From the NCBI RefSeq assembly GCF_023276435.1, contig NZ_JALLPO010000012.1:62001-126000 (forward strand): a DNA stretch of 64,000 nucleotides, read 5' to 3'. The position numbers were made by a program, and so were the translations under genes. Below, piece by piece: positions 25,572 to 34,078 of this stretch. Origin of the DNA: Sphaerisporangium perillae. Its GTDB lineage: Bacteria > Actinomycetota > Actinomycetes > Streptosporangiales > Streptosporangiaceae. The notes under the pieces were generated by a model. The model was given only the letters and a program-made list of their open reading frames with translations, was not told where the DNA came from and ran no database searches. Numbering within the stretch: position 1 is the stretch's first letter; each line of letters opens with the position of its first letter.

Positions 25572-26054
25572 TCAGGTGACGGGGACGATCTCCGCGCTCA
25601 CGAGGCGGCCGTCCTCGATCTGGAGCACGCCGATGGTGCCGTGCGGCCGGCGGCGGCGATCGGTCGGCGAGCCCGGGTTGAAGATGCGCAGCCCCTCCTC
25701 GGCGTGATCGAGGGGGATGTGCGAATGGCCGAAGACCACGAGGTCCGCCGAGGGGAAGCGCCGCCGCATCCGGGCCCAGCGCCCCTTGGCCGCCCCGCTG
25801 TCGTGGATCATCGCGACCCGCAGCCCGCCGAGCTCGAGCTCGAGGGTCTCGGGCGCCCGCACGTCGGGTCCGTCGTTGTTCCCCTTCACCGCGTGGACCG
25901 GCGCGTACGCGGCCAGCTCGTCGAGCACACCGGCCGTGCAGACGTCACCGGCGTGCAGGATGGCGTCGGCCCCACGCAGGTGATCGGCCACCCGAGGCGG
26001 GCAGCCCTTCCACCGCCGAGGGGCGTGGGTGTCCGCCAGTACGACGACTCTCAT
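25572..26054 (-). CDS. YfcE/MJ0936-type metallophosphoesterase
   Basis: About 160 residues with all calcineurin-fold metal ligands: VVLADTHAPR (D, H), ILHAGDVC (D), AVKGNNDG (N), MIHDSG (H) and VVFGHSHIPL (H, H). Proteins of this size are Mn-dependent phosphodiesterases acting on small substrates. The ATG at 26054 was chosen over one five codons upstream. Single gene, closely following the MarR gene in convergent orientation. The natural substrate is unknown. Confidence 0.85.
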   Translation of the reverse strand: MRVVVLADTHAPRRWKGCPPRVADHLRGADAILHAGDVCTAGVLDELAAYAPVHAVKGNNDGPDVRAPETLELELGGLRVAMIHDSGAAKGRWARMRRRFPSADLVVFGHSHIPLDHAEEGLRIFNPGSPTDRRRRPHGTIGVLQIEDGRLVSAEIVPVT

Positions 26055-26235
26055 CCCACCTCCGCGCATCGCACCCCCTCATACCCCAGGTCGGCCGCCG
26101 CACAACGGCGCCGGCATCGCCGTACCGCTACCCGCCGTCGCGATGCCCATTGATACGACCACCACGCCGGCCGAGAGGAACACCGGCCCCGGCGAGGAAG
26201 GTACGGGGGTGGGCCGGGGAGTCGAGGCGGGGTGA

Positions 26236-26925
26236 TCAGGGGTGGGCTTGGACGAGGTGGTGTTCGGCGTCTGTCAGATAACTGTCGAGGAGGCGTTCGG
26301 CGCCTTCGGTGTCGCCGGTCTCGATTAGCTGGAGGATGTCGCGGTTGCGCCACAGGTAGGGCTCGTGGAAGGCGCGGGGGTTGTTCATCTCGAGGAAGCA
26401 GAGGCGTAGCTCGGCGAGCAGCCGGCTCATGGTCTCGTCCAGCCGGGGGCTGGCGGCCAGCCGCACGATGGCCTGGTGGAAGCGCATGTTGGCGGTGCCG
26501 ACGTCCTCCCAGCGCTGCTCCCGCGCCGCGAGCTCGGCGCTGCCGACCGCCTCCCGGAGGGCGGCGAGCGCCTCCGCCGAAGGCTTGGCCGCCTGGCGGA
26601 TGGCGGCGCACTCGACGAGGCGCCGGACGCGGTAGAGGTCGACGACGTCGCTCTCGGTGAGCCGGCGGACGAAAACGCCGCGGTTGAGCTCGTGGACGAG
26701 CAGCCGCTCGTGGGAGAGAAGGCGGAAGGCCTCACGGAGCGTGTTGCGTGACACGCCGAGGGCGCTGCCGATCGACTCTTCGGACAGGCGGGTGCCGGGC
26801 GCGAACATGCCCTCGGTGATGCGCTCGCGCAGGATCGCGGCCACGCGTTCGGCGGTGCTGGTGCGCCCGAGCAGGGCGCGGTCCTCGGCAAGGCGCTCGG
26901 TCGCCCTCGCGGCACCATCTATCAC
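26236..26925 (-). CDS. GntR-family regulator, FadR subgroup
   Basis: 229 residues with a GntR winged helix (TSTAERVAAILRERITEGMFAPGTRLSEESIGSALGVSRNTLREAFRLLSHERLL) and a C-terminal all-helical FCD domain carrying the metal-site pattern D...H...H (MRFHQAI; EPYLWRNRDIL). FCD regulators sense carboxylic acids. It is divergent from pxpABC with a dyad between, so it likely controls 5-oxoproline use. The GTG at 26925 starts the chain. Confidence 0.83.
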   Translation of the reverse strand: MIDGAARATERLAEDRALLGRTSTAERVAAILRERITEGMFAPGTRLSEESIGSALGVSRNTLREAFRLLSHERLLVHELNRGVFVRRLTESDVVDLYRVRRLVECAAIRQAAKPSAEALAALREAVGSAELAAREQRWEDVGTANMRFHQAIVRLAASPRLDETMSRLLAELRLCFLEMNNPRAFHEPYLWRNRDILQLIETGDTEGAERLLDSYLTDAEHHLVQAHP

Positions 26926-26975
26926 GACCGCTCAGCCCCTTCGTCGTCGTCGACGGAAGAATCTTAGCACGAGGC

Positions 26976-26998
26976 TATTGTCAGATCGTTGAACAATA
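26976..26998. promoter_or_regulatory. candidate GntR operator before pxpA
   Basis: TATTGT (26976-26981) and ACAATA (26993-26998) form a 6-bp dyad with an 11-base centre in an AT-rich patch between the GntR gene and pxpA. Its place suggests the binding site of the divergent regulator. Confidence 0.45.
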
Positions 26999-27124
26999 CT
27001 TATGTTGAAACCATTGGCTCCACGAGGAGTCGAGAGACGCTCGGGGGTGGCCCTGCTCGGCCTGCCGGAGACCCGGGCCCGGCAACTTTCCTGAATCACA
27101 CGCACGAGGACATGGGAGCTCATC

Positions 27125-27910
27125 ATGTCTGGCCCGATCAGAAAACTGGACCTCAACTCCGACCTCGGAGAGGGGTTCGGACGGTGGGACCTCGGCGATG
27201 ACGAGGCGCTGCTGTCCATTGTCACCAGCGCCAACGTGGCCTGCGGCTTCCACGCCGGAGACCCGACGATCATGCGGCGCACGTGCGAGACGGCGGTCGA
27301 GCGCGGAGTGGCGATCGGCGCCCAGGTGGGCTACCACGACCTGGCGGGCTTCGGGCGGCGCTTCATCGAGGTGCCACCCGAGACGCTCGCCGACGAGATC
27401 GTCTACCAGATCGGCGCCCTGGAGGCCTTCGCGCGGCTCGCCGGATCCAAGGTGAGCTACGTCAAGCCGCACGGCGCCCTGTACAACGCGATCGTGCACC
27501 ACGAGGGGCAGGCGGCCGCCGTCGTCGCGGCCGTCCGCGCCTACGACCCCGGGCTGCCGGTCCTCGGCCTGCCCGGGTCCCAGTGGCTGCGCCTGGCCGA
27601 GCAGGCGGGGCTCACCGTCGTCGCCGAGTGCTTCGCCGACCGGGCGTACACCCCGCAGGGCACGCTCGTGCCGAGGGACCGGCCGGGGGCGGTGCTGCAC
27701 GACCCCGACGAGGTGGCCGCGCGCTGCCTGCGCATGGCGCGCGGCGAGCCGATCGCGGCGATAGACGGCACGCCGCTGTTGGTGCGGGCCGGGTCGATCT
27801 GCGTGCACGGCGACAGTCCCGGCGCCGTGGCCATGGCCCGCCGGGTACGGGAAGTGCTCACGGCGGGCGGCATCGAGCTCGCGCCGTTCGCCATGGAGCG
27901 TGCGCGATGA
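27125..27910 (+). CDS. pxpA: 5-oxoprolinase subunit A (LamB/YcsF family)
   Basis: 261 residues. [28 protein letters not shown] and [10 protein letters not shown] are hallmarks of the family. PxpA with PxpB and PxpC hydrolyses 5-oxo-L-proline to glutamate with ATP, recycling a common metabolic by-product. The ATG at 27125 follows GGGAG. Its stop overlaps a 22-codon ORF that leads into pxpB. The divergent GntR/FCD regulator and dyad suggest substrate-responsive control. Confidence 0.92.
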   Translation: MSGPIRKLDLNSDLGEGFGRWDLGDDEALLSIVTSANVACGFHAGDPTIMRRTCETAVERGVAIGAQVGYHDLAGFGRRFIEVPPETLADEIVYQIGALEAFARLAGSKVSYVKPHGALYNAIVHHEGQAAAVVAAVRAYDPGLPVLGLPGSQWLRLAEQAGLTVVAECFADRAYTPQGTLVPRDRPGAVLHDPDEVAARCLRMARGEPIAAIDGTPLLVRAGSICVHGDSPGAVAMARRVREVLTAGGIELAPFAMERAR

Positions 27911-27975
27911 ACCCGCACCTCACTCGCGGAGCCCAGGCCGTGAACGCGCGCCTCGCCGTGGAGCGTGCGGCGTGA
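27907..27975 (+). CDS. 22-codon bridging ORF between pxpA and pxpB
   Basis: The ATG overlaps the pxpA stop (ATGA) and its own stop overlaps the pxpB GTG (GTGA). The product would be [20 protein letters not shown] plus two Ala. The flanking bases are near repeats (GGAGCGTGCGCGATGAACCC against GGAGCGTGCGGCGTGAACCC), so it looks like a duplicated gene junction. It may only carry ribosomes from pxpA to pxpB. Confidence 0.4.
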   Translation: MNPHLTRGAQAVNARLAVERAA

Positions 27976-28679
27976 ACCCGCGGTTCCGCCAGTGCGGTGA
28001 CAGCGCCGTCCTGGTCGAGCTGGACGGTGTCGAGGAGGTCCTCGCGCTCTACGACGCGCTCGCCGCCGACCCGCCGAACGGGGTCACCGACCTCCTCCCG
28101 GCGGCCCGCACGCTGCTCGTCCGCTTCGAGCGTCCCGCCCAGCGCGAGGCGGTCCAGTCCGCGATCCTGCGGGCGCGCCCGGCGTACGGCGGGCGGGCGG
28201 CGGGCGGGGAGGTCGTCGTACCCGTCGTCTACGACGGTGCCGACCTCGCCGACGTGGCGGCGCTGACCGGGCTCTCGGAACGCGAGGTGGTGGAGGCGCA
28301 TACCGGGACGGCGTGGACGGTGGCCTTCTCCGGCTTCGCGCCCGGATTCGGGTACCTGGTCGGCGGCGACCCCCGGCTGGCGGTCCCCCGCCGGACCGAG
28401 TCGCGCGTCCGGGTGCCCGCCGGAGCGGTCGCGCTGGCGGCCGGGTTCAGCGCGGTCTACCCGCGCGAGTCGCCCGGCGGGTGGCAGCTCATCGGCCGCG
28501 CCGAGATCACGGTGTGGGACCTCGCCGCCGACCCGCCCGCCCTGCTGCGTCCGGGCATGCGGGTTCGGTTCGCCGAGGCGGGCGCCACCGGAGCGAATCC
28601 GGCGGCCCCAGGCACGACCAGAGGCACGAACCCGGGCGCCACCGGAGCGGCGAGGCCGGCGGAGGCGGGCCGTGGCTGA
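27972..28679 (+). CDS. pxpB: 5-oxoprolinase subunit B
   Basis: About 235 residues of the KipI/allophanate-hydrolase subunit 1 family: FRQCGDSAVLVELD, VVVPVVYDGADLADVA, TAWTVAFSGFAPGFGYL and VPAGAVALAAGFSAVYP. It forms the ATP-using part of the 5-oxoprolinase with PxpC. The C-terminal 30 residues are a low-complexity Gly/Ala/Thr tail with repeated GATGA/GTTRGT units, not conserved. The GTG at 27972 overlaps the bridging ORF, and the 3' end overlaps pxpC by eight bases. Confidence 0.9.
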   Translation: MNPRFRQCGDSAVLVELDGVEEVLALYDALAADPPNGVTDLLPAARTLLVRFERPAQREAVQSAILRARPAYGGRAAGGEVVVPVVYDGADLADVAALTGLSEREVVEAHTGTAWTVAFSGFAPGFGYLVGGDPRLAVPRRTESRVRVPAGAVALAAGFSAVYPRESPGGWQLIGRAEITVWDLAADPPALLRPGMRVRFAEAGATGANPAAPGTTRGTNPGATGAARPAEAGRG

Positions 28680-29568
28680 GATCAGATGGCTGGAGGTGCT
28701 GGTCACCGGGCCGATGACGACGGTGCAGGACCTCGGGCGCCCGGGTCGCGGCGATCTCGGCGTGGGCCGCTCCGGCGCCGCCGACCGTGGCGCGCTCCGC
28801 CTGGCGAACCGGCTGCTCGCCAATCCCGAAGGGGCCGCCGGGCTGGAGGTGACGATGGGCGGGCTGCAGGTGCGCGCGCATGGGCATCTGCTGGTCGCGC
28901 TGAGCGGTGCGCCGTGTCCCGCGACGGTGACCGACGCCGCGGGCCGCACGCGCGGCGCCGGTCACCACGCCGTCGAGTGCTTGCCCGACGGGGCGACGCT
29001 GCGGCTCGGCGTGCCACGGCATGGCCTGCGCACGTACCTGGCGGTCCGCGGCGGGCTGGACGTCCCCGCGGTGCTCGGCTCGCGGGCCACGGACATCATG
29101 GCCGGGGTCGGCCCGGAGCGCCCGGCACCGGGCTCGGTGCTGCCGGTGGGTCCTCCGCCCGAGATGTACCCGGTGGTGGAACTCGCCCCGGTGCCCACTC
29201 CGCACCCGGGTGAGCCGGTGCTCGACATCCTGCCCGGCCCGCGCGACGACTGGTTCGCTCCGGAAGCGTTGCGGACCCTGTGCGCGGAGCCGTACGAGGT
29301 GACCGTCGACAGCAACCGGGTGGGCATGCGGCTGCGCGGGCCCCGGCTGGAGCGGTTGCGCGAGGGCGAGCTTCCTCCCGAGGGGATGGTGCCCGGGGCG
29401 CTTCAGGTGCCGCCCTCCGGCCAGCCGACGCTCTTCCTGGCCGACCATCCGGTGACGGGCGGGTACCCGGTGATCGCGGTGGTGCGCACGCGTGACGTCG
29501 ACCGCGCGGCGCAGGCCCGTCCCGGGCAGCGCATCCGCTTCCGGCTGAGCCGGCCGGAGCGGCGCTGA
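28672..29568 (+). CDS. pxpC: 5-oxoprolinase subunit C
   Basis: 298 residues of the KipA/allophanate-hydrolase subunit 2 family: [60 protein letters not shown] and the late [11 protein letters not shown] and [16 protein letters not shown]. It completes the PxpABC complex. The GTG at 28672 lies inside the pxpB end, so the subunits are translationally coupled. The next gene was a DUF1445 protein, often found beside pxp genes, but here it is broken. Confidence 0.9.
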   Translation: MAEIRWLEVLVTGPMTTVQDLGRPGRGDLGVGRSGAADRGALRLANRLLANPEGAAGLEVTMGGLQVRAHGHLLVALSGAPCPATVTDAAGRTRGAGHHAVECLPDGATLRLGVPRHGLRTYLAVRGGLDVPAVLGSRATDIMAGVGPERPAPGSVLPVGPPPEMYPVVELAPVPTPHPGEPVLDILPGPRDDWFAPEALRTLCAEPYEVTVDSNRVGMRLRGPRLERLREGELPPEGMVPGALQVPPSGQPTLFLADHPVTGGYPVIAVVRTRDVDRAAQARPGQRIRFRLSRPERR

Positions 29569-29626
29569 GCAGGCCGAACGGGTAGCAGGCAGAGTCGGAC
29601 GCGATGGGTGGACGAAGGAGGAGAAG

Positions 29627-29983
29627 GTGGAGAGGACCATGGTGGATCAGGCGCGGATCGCACCCGGGGAGGCCCGCTCGCTGTTCCGCGAAGGGCTCGT
29701 GACCCCCACCTCCGGCTGGTCGTCCGGCTGGACGCAGGCCAACCTGCTGGCGCTGCCCAAGGACCACGCGTACGACTTCCTGCTGTTCGCGCAGCGCAAC
29801 CCGCGACCGGCCCGACTTCGGCGAGCCGGTCGAGGTGCGCCGGGGGAGGTTCCGGTCTTCTGGGCCTGCGGGGTGACCCCGCAGGCCGCCGTGATGCGGT
29901 CGCGCCCGCCGTTCGCGATCGGCCACGCGCCGGGGCACATGGCGATCACGGACGTCCGCGACAGCGTGTACCTGGTGCCGTGA
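29627..29983 (+). pseudogene. DUF1445 (YcsI-like, putative hydro-lyase/D-glutamate cyclase) with internal deletion
   Basis: The first 60 residues ([25 protein letters not shown]) and the last 40 ([31 protein letters not shown]) match the ends of DUF1445 proteins, which are about 265 residues long. The product here is only about 118. Roughly 150 residues between are missing, and the join region (29804-29850) reads [14 protein letters not shown] in another frame, one G short of rejoining. So one large deletion plus a one-base frameshift killed it. A good ribosome-binding site (GGAGGAGAAGG) remains. Its family is usually linked to 5-oxoproline or D-glutamate use. Confidence 0.82.
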
Positions 29984-30000
29984 GCCGGTCCGGGACCGGC
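29984..30000. terminator. short hairpin between convergent genes
   Basis: GCCGGTC-CGG-GACCGGC, a 7-bp stem with a three-base loop, starts right after the stop codon at 29983 and precedes the 3' end of the convergent esterase gene. Confidence 0.5.
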
Positions 30001-30004
30001 GGGG

Positions 30005-30847
30005 TCACATGGCCGGCGACGTCTCCCAGCCGTAGCCGGCCTGGTAGGTCACCTCGGCGAGCAGCCGCTGGCCTGTGGTGTTGGGGTGGAAGTAGTCCCA
30101 GGTGCTGAGGTCCGAGAGCGCGAACGGGTGGCCGAAGACGGCGCCGCCGTCGTACCGGCAGGTGGGCTGTTCCCCGCACACCCGCGCGAGCACCGTGTTG
30201 TAGTCGGCGACGCGCTGGCGCACCCGGTCGCGTCTGGCGACGTCGGCCGCGTCGGTGGAGCGGGGGCGGGCGAGCATCGACTGGCAGATGTCGAGGGCCG
30301 CCCACGCGGTGCGGGCCGACAGGCTGCCCTTGCCGACCTCCCACAGGCGCTTGATGTCGGGAATGCTGGCGACGAAGATCGACGCACCCGGCAGGCCGGT
30401 GGTGAGCGTCTGCATGGTGGTGCGGAAGTCGGTCTCGAAGGTGGCGACCGAGGTCATGCCGGCCTCCGAGGAGGCGCAGGCGTCGTTGGCCCCGATCAGG
30501 ATCGTCACGTAGTCGGCGTCCTGCGAGACGGCCTGCTGGGCCTGTCCGGGCATGTCGGCGACCTCGGCGCCGGACTTGGCGTCGTTGTGGGCCACGAGGG
30601 AGGGGTTGGCGGCCCGGATGCGCAGGTAGTGGCTGTTCACGCTGCTGCTGGATCCGGTGGACCACGACCTGGACGGGCAGTCGACGTAGAAGCCGCAGGC
30701 GTTGAAGCCGCGGGTGATGGAGTCGCCCATCGAGGCCATCGAGTCGGGGACGGGTGCCGCGTCCGCCACGGCGGAGGCCGGGAGGAACGGGAGGAGGATG
30801 CACGCTACTGCTGCGAGGAGGACGAGGGTGCGACGGCGGGTGTCCAA
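30005..30847 (-). CDS. secreted SGNH/GDSL-family esterase or lipase
   Basis: 280 residues with a signal peptide (MDTRRRTLVLLAAVACILLP...AVADAAP). Block I MASMGDSITRGF holds the catalytic Ser, block III ILIGANDACAS the oxyanion Asn, and block V STWDYFHPNTTGQ the Asp-x-x-His pair. Several Cys pairs (CGFYVDC, DICQS, CGEQPTC) suggest disulfides, as in Streptomyces secreted lipases. It would hydrolyse ester bonds of lipids or polysaccharide acyl groups outside the cell. It is divergent from the FhuF-like gene across a GTTACT dyad. Confidence 0.87.
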   Translation of the reverse strand: MDTRRRTLVLLAAVACILLPFLPASAVADAAPVPDSMASMGDSITRGFNACGFYVDCPSRSWSTGSSSSVNSHYLRIRAANPSLVAHNDAKSGAEVADMPGQAQQAVSQDADYVTILIGANDACASSEAGMTSVATFETDFRTTMQTLTTGLPGASIFVASIPDIKRLWEVGKGSLSARTAWAALDICQSMLARPRSTDAADVARRDRVRQRVADYNTVLARVCGEQPTCRYDGGAVFGHPFALSDLSTWDYFHPNTTGQRLLAEVTYQAGYGWETSPAM

Positions 30848-30930
30848 GCTGGCTCCTGAGGTGAACCCCCGATCGGCGGTTTGCTCAAAATGTCAGCCCA
30901 CTTGGCCCGATTTACAACCTCACATTACAA

Positions 30931-30950
30931 GTTACTGACCTGTTAGTAAC
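30931..30950. promoter_or_regulatory. GTTACT/AGTAAC dyad operator
   Basis: GTTACT (30931-30936) and AGTAAC (30945-30950) form a perfect dyad with an eight-base centre, in an AT-rich region between the divergent esterase and FhuF-like genes. The half-site recalls the GTTAC elements at 3352-3371. It does not match the iron-box consensus expected for iron uptake genes. Confidence 0.45.
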
Positions 30951-31074
30951 ATCCGGTTCGGTGTCCCGGCCGCCCCGGCGTACGCCGCACTCCGGCCGCC
31001 TGAGGTGAGGGCGGGCGAGGATGGGAACATTGCTCGCGACCGAGCGTGAACGGCGGCGTGGCCGGAGGTGGAAC

Positions 31075-31884
31075 GTGCGGGCGGATCCGAGCCTGGTCGT
31101 GGAGGCGCTCGCCGAGGTGTCCGCCATCGGCCCGTACTTCGCGATCTCCACCGACCCGGCCTGCGAGGACGATGAGGCCTGGCGCCCGCTCGCCGAGCTG
31201 TCCACCGATACGGGCGCTCTGCGGGCGCGCATCGACGACTTCCAGCGGCGCCTCGGCACCGAGGAGAGCCGGGTCGCGGCCTCCATCCTGTTCCAGGGGC
31301 TGGCGGCGCGGCTGTGGTCACCGGTCGTGGGCGCCTTCGCCGCGCGCGGCCTGGTCCCCGTCGCGGCGCCGACCGGCATCCGGTGGCGGCCGGCCGCCAC
31401 CGGCCCGCTCCCCCTGTGCGCCTCCCGGACCTCGCGCTGGTCCATCGTCCCCGATGACCCGCCACGGGACGCCGAGCGGGCGCCGGGCGAGGCCGCCGTG
31501 CTGGTGTACCAGGCCGTCGTGGACGACCTCCTGGCCCCTCTGGTGGCGGCCGTCCGGAGCATCACCAAGATCTCGGCATCTCTGCTGTGGGGCAACGCCG
31601 CGTCGTCGCTGGCCGGGACCCTCCGGACCCTTCCCGCCGCCCGGCCCGACCTCGGGCCCCGGGCGGCGCGGCTGGTCCGGGACGTGCTCCGGCTCGGCGT
31701 GCTCGCGGGGACGGGACGGCTCGCCGAACCGGCGCCCGGCCAGTACTTCTTCGTCCGGGTCAGCTGCTGCCTCTACTACCGTGTGCCCGGCGGCGGGATG
31801 TGCGATGACTGCGCCCTGCTCGACCCGCCCGCCCGTGACACGCAGTGGGCGCGGGCCGTACGACAGGCGGGAGGGACGCGGTGA
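31075..31884 (+). CDS. FhuF-like ferric-siderophore reductase, (2Fe-2S) protein
   Basis: About 269 residues. The C-terminal CCLYYRVPGGGMCDDCALL gives the Cys-Cys-x10-Cys-x2-Cys pattern that binds the 2Fe-2S cluster in FhuF-type ferric reductases, which free iron from siderophores in the cytosol. The N-terminal part is helical and contains RVAASILFQGLAARLWSPVVG, typical of the family. The GTG at 31075 has GGAGGTGG six bases upstream, better than the ATG at 31021. Its stop overlaps the next start (GTGA), so it is coupled to the metal-receptor gene. Confidence 0.82.
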   Translation: MRADPSLVVEALAEVSAIGPYFAISTDPACEDDEAWRPLAELSTDTGALRARIDDFQRRLGTEESRVAASILFQGLAARLWSPVVGAFAARGLVPVAAPTGIRWRPAATGPLPLCASRTSRWSIVPDDPPRDAERAPGEAAVLVYQAVVDDLLAPLVAAVRSITKISASLLWGNAASSLAGTLRTLPAARPDLGPRAARLVRDVLRLGVLAGTGRLAEPAPGQYFFVRVSCCLYYRVPGGGMCDDCALLDPPARDTQWARAVRQAGGTR

Positions 31885-32699
31885 ACGACGCGACGACGGA
31901 CGGCGGCACGATGCAGGACGACCTCGGCCTTCCCGTAAGGCTGCCCGCCCAGGTGCGGCGGGTGGTGTCCCTGGTGCCCTCGCTCACCGAGTCGGTCGCG
32001 GCGACGGCGCCGGAGATCCTGGTCGGCGCGACCAACTGGTGCTCCCACCCCGCCGATCTGGACGTGACGCGAGTGCGCGGCACCAAGAACCCCGACGTGG
32101 AGGCGATCGTCGCGCTCCGACCCGATCTGGTGCTGGCGAACGAGGAGGAGAACCGCGTCCCCGACCTCGACGCGCTGCGGGCGGCAGGGGTGCCCGTGTG
32201 GGTCACGGTGATCCGCACGCTCGACGACGCGCTGGCGTCGCTGCGCAGGTTGCTGGTCACCGCGATGGGGCTCCCCGAGCCGGAGTGGCTGCCCGCCGCC
32301 GAACGGGCATGGAACGCCGGCGACCTGGCCCGGGGGCCGGGCGAACGCCGCGCCGTGATCCCGGTGTGGCGCAAGCCGTGGATGGTCGTGGGGCGGGACA
32401 CCTTCGCCGGTGACCTGCTCCTTCGCCTGGGCGTCCAGAACATCTACGCCGGGCACGCGGAACGCTACCCGCGCATCCCCCTCGACGAACTGCTGGCGGC
32501 CCGCCCCGATCTGGTCGTCCTGCCGGACGAGCCGTACCGGTTCACCTGTGACGACGGCCCGGGATTCTTCCCCGGCGTCCCGGCCGCGCTGGTCAGCGGG
32601 CGGCACCTGACCTGGTACGGCCCGTCGCTGGCCGAGGCCCCCCAGGTGATCGCCGCGGCCCTCGCCGCCGCGCACGCCGCCCCGCCCGGCGCGCGCTGA
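31881..32699 (+). CDS. helical-backbone metal receptor-like protein (BtuF/TroA fold), no signal peptide
   Basis: About 272 residues of the cluster-A-like receptor fold: RRVVSLVPSLTESVAATAPEILVGATNWC, VEAIVALRPDLVLANEEEN, a long backbone helix, then VGRDTFAGDLLLRLGVQNIYA and ARPDLVVLPDEPYRF. Relatives bind cobalamin or ferric siderophores outside the membrane, but this one lacks any signal or lipobox and should stay in the cytosol. It is coupled by GTGA overlap to the FhuF-like reductase, so a cytosolic handling step for a siderophore or corrinoid is likely. No permease or ATPase lies beside it. Confidence 0.78.
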   Translation: MNDATTDGGTMQDDLGLPVRLPAQVRRVVSLVPSLTESVAATAPEILVGATNWCSHPADLDVTRVRGTKNPDVEAIVALRPDLVLANEEENRVPDLDALRAAGVPVWVTVIRTLDDALASLRRLLVTAMGLPEPEWLPAAERAWNAGDLARGPGERRAVIPVWRKPWMVVGRDTFAGDLLLRLGVQNIYAGHAERYPRIPLDELLAARPDLVVLPDEPYRFTCDDGPGFFPGVPAALVSGRHLTWYGPSLAEAPQVIAAALAAAHAAPPGAR

Positions 32700-32738
32700 C
32701 TCCCGCTCCGGAAGGGCGACCTGTTCTAACCTGGTTCG

Positions 32739-33461
32739 ATGGCGGTGGCACTACTCGGCGACCTCGCCGGGCAAGGCTGGACACAGGTCGGTGAGCTGGC
32801 CCTGGCGTTCGTGCTCTCGGCCGCCATCGGCCTGGAGCGGGAGATCCGCCAGAAGAGCGCGGGGCTGCGCACCCACACCCTGGTCGGCTTCGCCTCGGCC
32901 CTCATCATGCTGGTGTCCAAGTACGGCTTCGCCGACGTCCTCGGGCAGAACGTCACCCTGGACCCGTCCCGGGTGGCCGCCCAGATCGTGTCCGGCATCG
33001 GCTTCATCGGCGCCGGGCTGATCTTCATCCGGCAGGACGCGGTGCGCGGGCTCACCACCGCCGCGACGATCTGGCTGACCGCCGCCATCGGCATGGCGGC
33101 CGGGGCCGGGCTGTGGCTGCTGGCGGTCATCGTCACCGTGGGGCATTTCGCGGCGGTGTTCGTGCTCACCCCGGTGGCGGGCCGGCTGCCGCACTCCAAG
33201 TACGCCCCCTCCCGGCTCCACCTCACCTACCAGCAGGGACGCGGCGCGCTGCGGCGGGTGCTCGAGGAGTGCACCCACCGCGGGTTCAGCATGAGCGAGC
33301 TGTCGGTCGACCAGCGGGCCGGGCGGGAGGATTCGGCCTTCGTGACGGTGTGGCTGAGCGTGCACGGCCCGGGCGCGATCTCGGAGCTGACCGCCACGCT
33401 CACCGAGATCGACGGGGTGCTCGCCGTCTCCGGCCAGGACTCCGACTCGGCGATGCCCTGA
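32739..33461 (+). CDS. MgtC/SapB-family membrane protein
   Basis: 240 residues. Four to five membrane helices include the signature ALAFVLSAAIGLEREIRQKSAGLRTHTLVGFASAL and IVSGIGFIGAGLIF. A soluble C-terminal ACT-like domain follows (about 165-235, GALRRVLEECTHRGFSMSELSV...GAISELTATLTEIDGVLAV). MgtC proteins act in magnesium-poor growth and can inhibit the F-type ATP synthase; this full-length form with ACT-like tail is the pathogen-type layout but is common in actinobacteria. No Mg sensor is seen upstream. Confidence 0.85.
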   Translation: MAVALLGDLAGQGWTQVGELALAFVLSAAIGLEREIRQKSAGLRTHTLVGFASALIMLVSKYGFADVLGQNVTLDPSRVAAQIVSGIGFIGAGLIFIRQDAVRGLTTAATIWLTAAIGMAAGAGLWLLAVIVTVGHFAAVFVLTPVAGRLPHSKYAPSRLHLTYQQGRGALRRVLEECTHRGFSMSELSVDQRAGREDSAFVTVWLSVHGPGAISELTATLTEIDGVLAVSGQDSDSAMP

Positions 33462-33501
33462 CAGGCGGTTTCTCCTGTCCGCGCGCGGGGAGGTAGTCGC
33501 A

Positions 33502-33963
33502 ATGATCCACAACCTCGTGCGGGGCGCCTTCAGCGGCGTGATCGCCACCGCTGCCATGAGCGCCGTGATGGTCGCCGGAGACCGGGCCGGGCTGATGGGC
33601 GAGCATCCACCCCAGCGCATCGCCCGGGCGGCCCTCCCGGGTCCGAAGCACCGGCCCAAGCCGGGTGAGGGCGTGCTCGGCGCGGTCGCGCACTTCGGGT
33701 TCGGCGCCGTCAGCGGCGCGCTGTTCGCCGCGGCGGTCGGCCGTCGCGAGCCCCGCCCGCCGCTGGGCGCCGTGTACGGGCTGGCGATCTGGGCCGTCAG
33801 CTACCAGGGATGGGTGCCCGGCCTCGGGATCCTCCCGCCCATCCACCGCGACCGGCCGGGCCGGCAGGCCATCATGGCCGCCGGTCACGTGGTGTACGGC
33901 ACGGCGCTGGTGCTCGCCCTGAACCGCCTGCGCCGGGGCGACCGGACGGCCGTGCGCCACTGA
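33502..33963 (+). CDS. small membrane protein, DUF1440/DUF6789-like
   Basis: 153 residues with about four hydrophobic segments (GAFSGVIATAAMSAVMVAG, VLGAVAHFGFGAVSGALFAAAV, GAVYGLAIWAVSYQGWVPGLG, MAAGHVVYGTALVLAL) and a cytosolic loop. The GxxAT-MS pattern of the first helix recurs in uncharacterised DUF1440/DUF6789 proteins. The ATG at 33502 follows GGGGAGG. It lies 40 bases after mgtC on the same strand and may share its message. Function unknown. Confidence 0.65.
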   Translation: MIHNLVRGAFSGVIATAAMSAVMVAGDRAGLMGEHPPQRIARAALPGPKHRPKPGEGVLGAVAHFGFGAVSGALFAAAVGRREPRPPLGAVYGLAIWAVSYQGWVPGLGILPPIHRDRPGRQAIMAAGHVVYGTALVLALNRLRRGDRTAVRH

Positions 33964-34078
33964 CACAGCGACAGTTCAGCGCCGTTTGTATGGGTTTTTG
34001 GATCTTTTCTATATGAGTCCTCCGGACGCTTTACGGCACGGCCCTCCGAGCCTGGAGCGCCTGCCTTGAGGAGGACTC

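Noticed and set aside
26029-26235. Small plus-strand ORF between the phosphoesterase and GntR genes
   Set aside because: It is Pro/Thr-rich with no ribosome-binding site, and overlaps the start of the phosphoesterase gene on the other strand.
27125-29568. pxpB and pxpC as allophanate hydrolase or urea carboxylase subunits
   Set aside because: The order A-B-C with a LamB/YcsF protein is the 5-oxoprolinase arrangement, and no biotin carboxylase or amidase gene is present.
30900-30960. Iron-box (DmdR/IdeR) upstream of the FhuF-like gene
   Set aside because: The dyad present is GTTACT/AGTAAC and lacks the TTAGG-type iron-box pattern.
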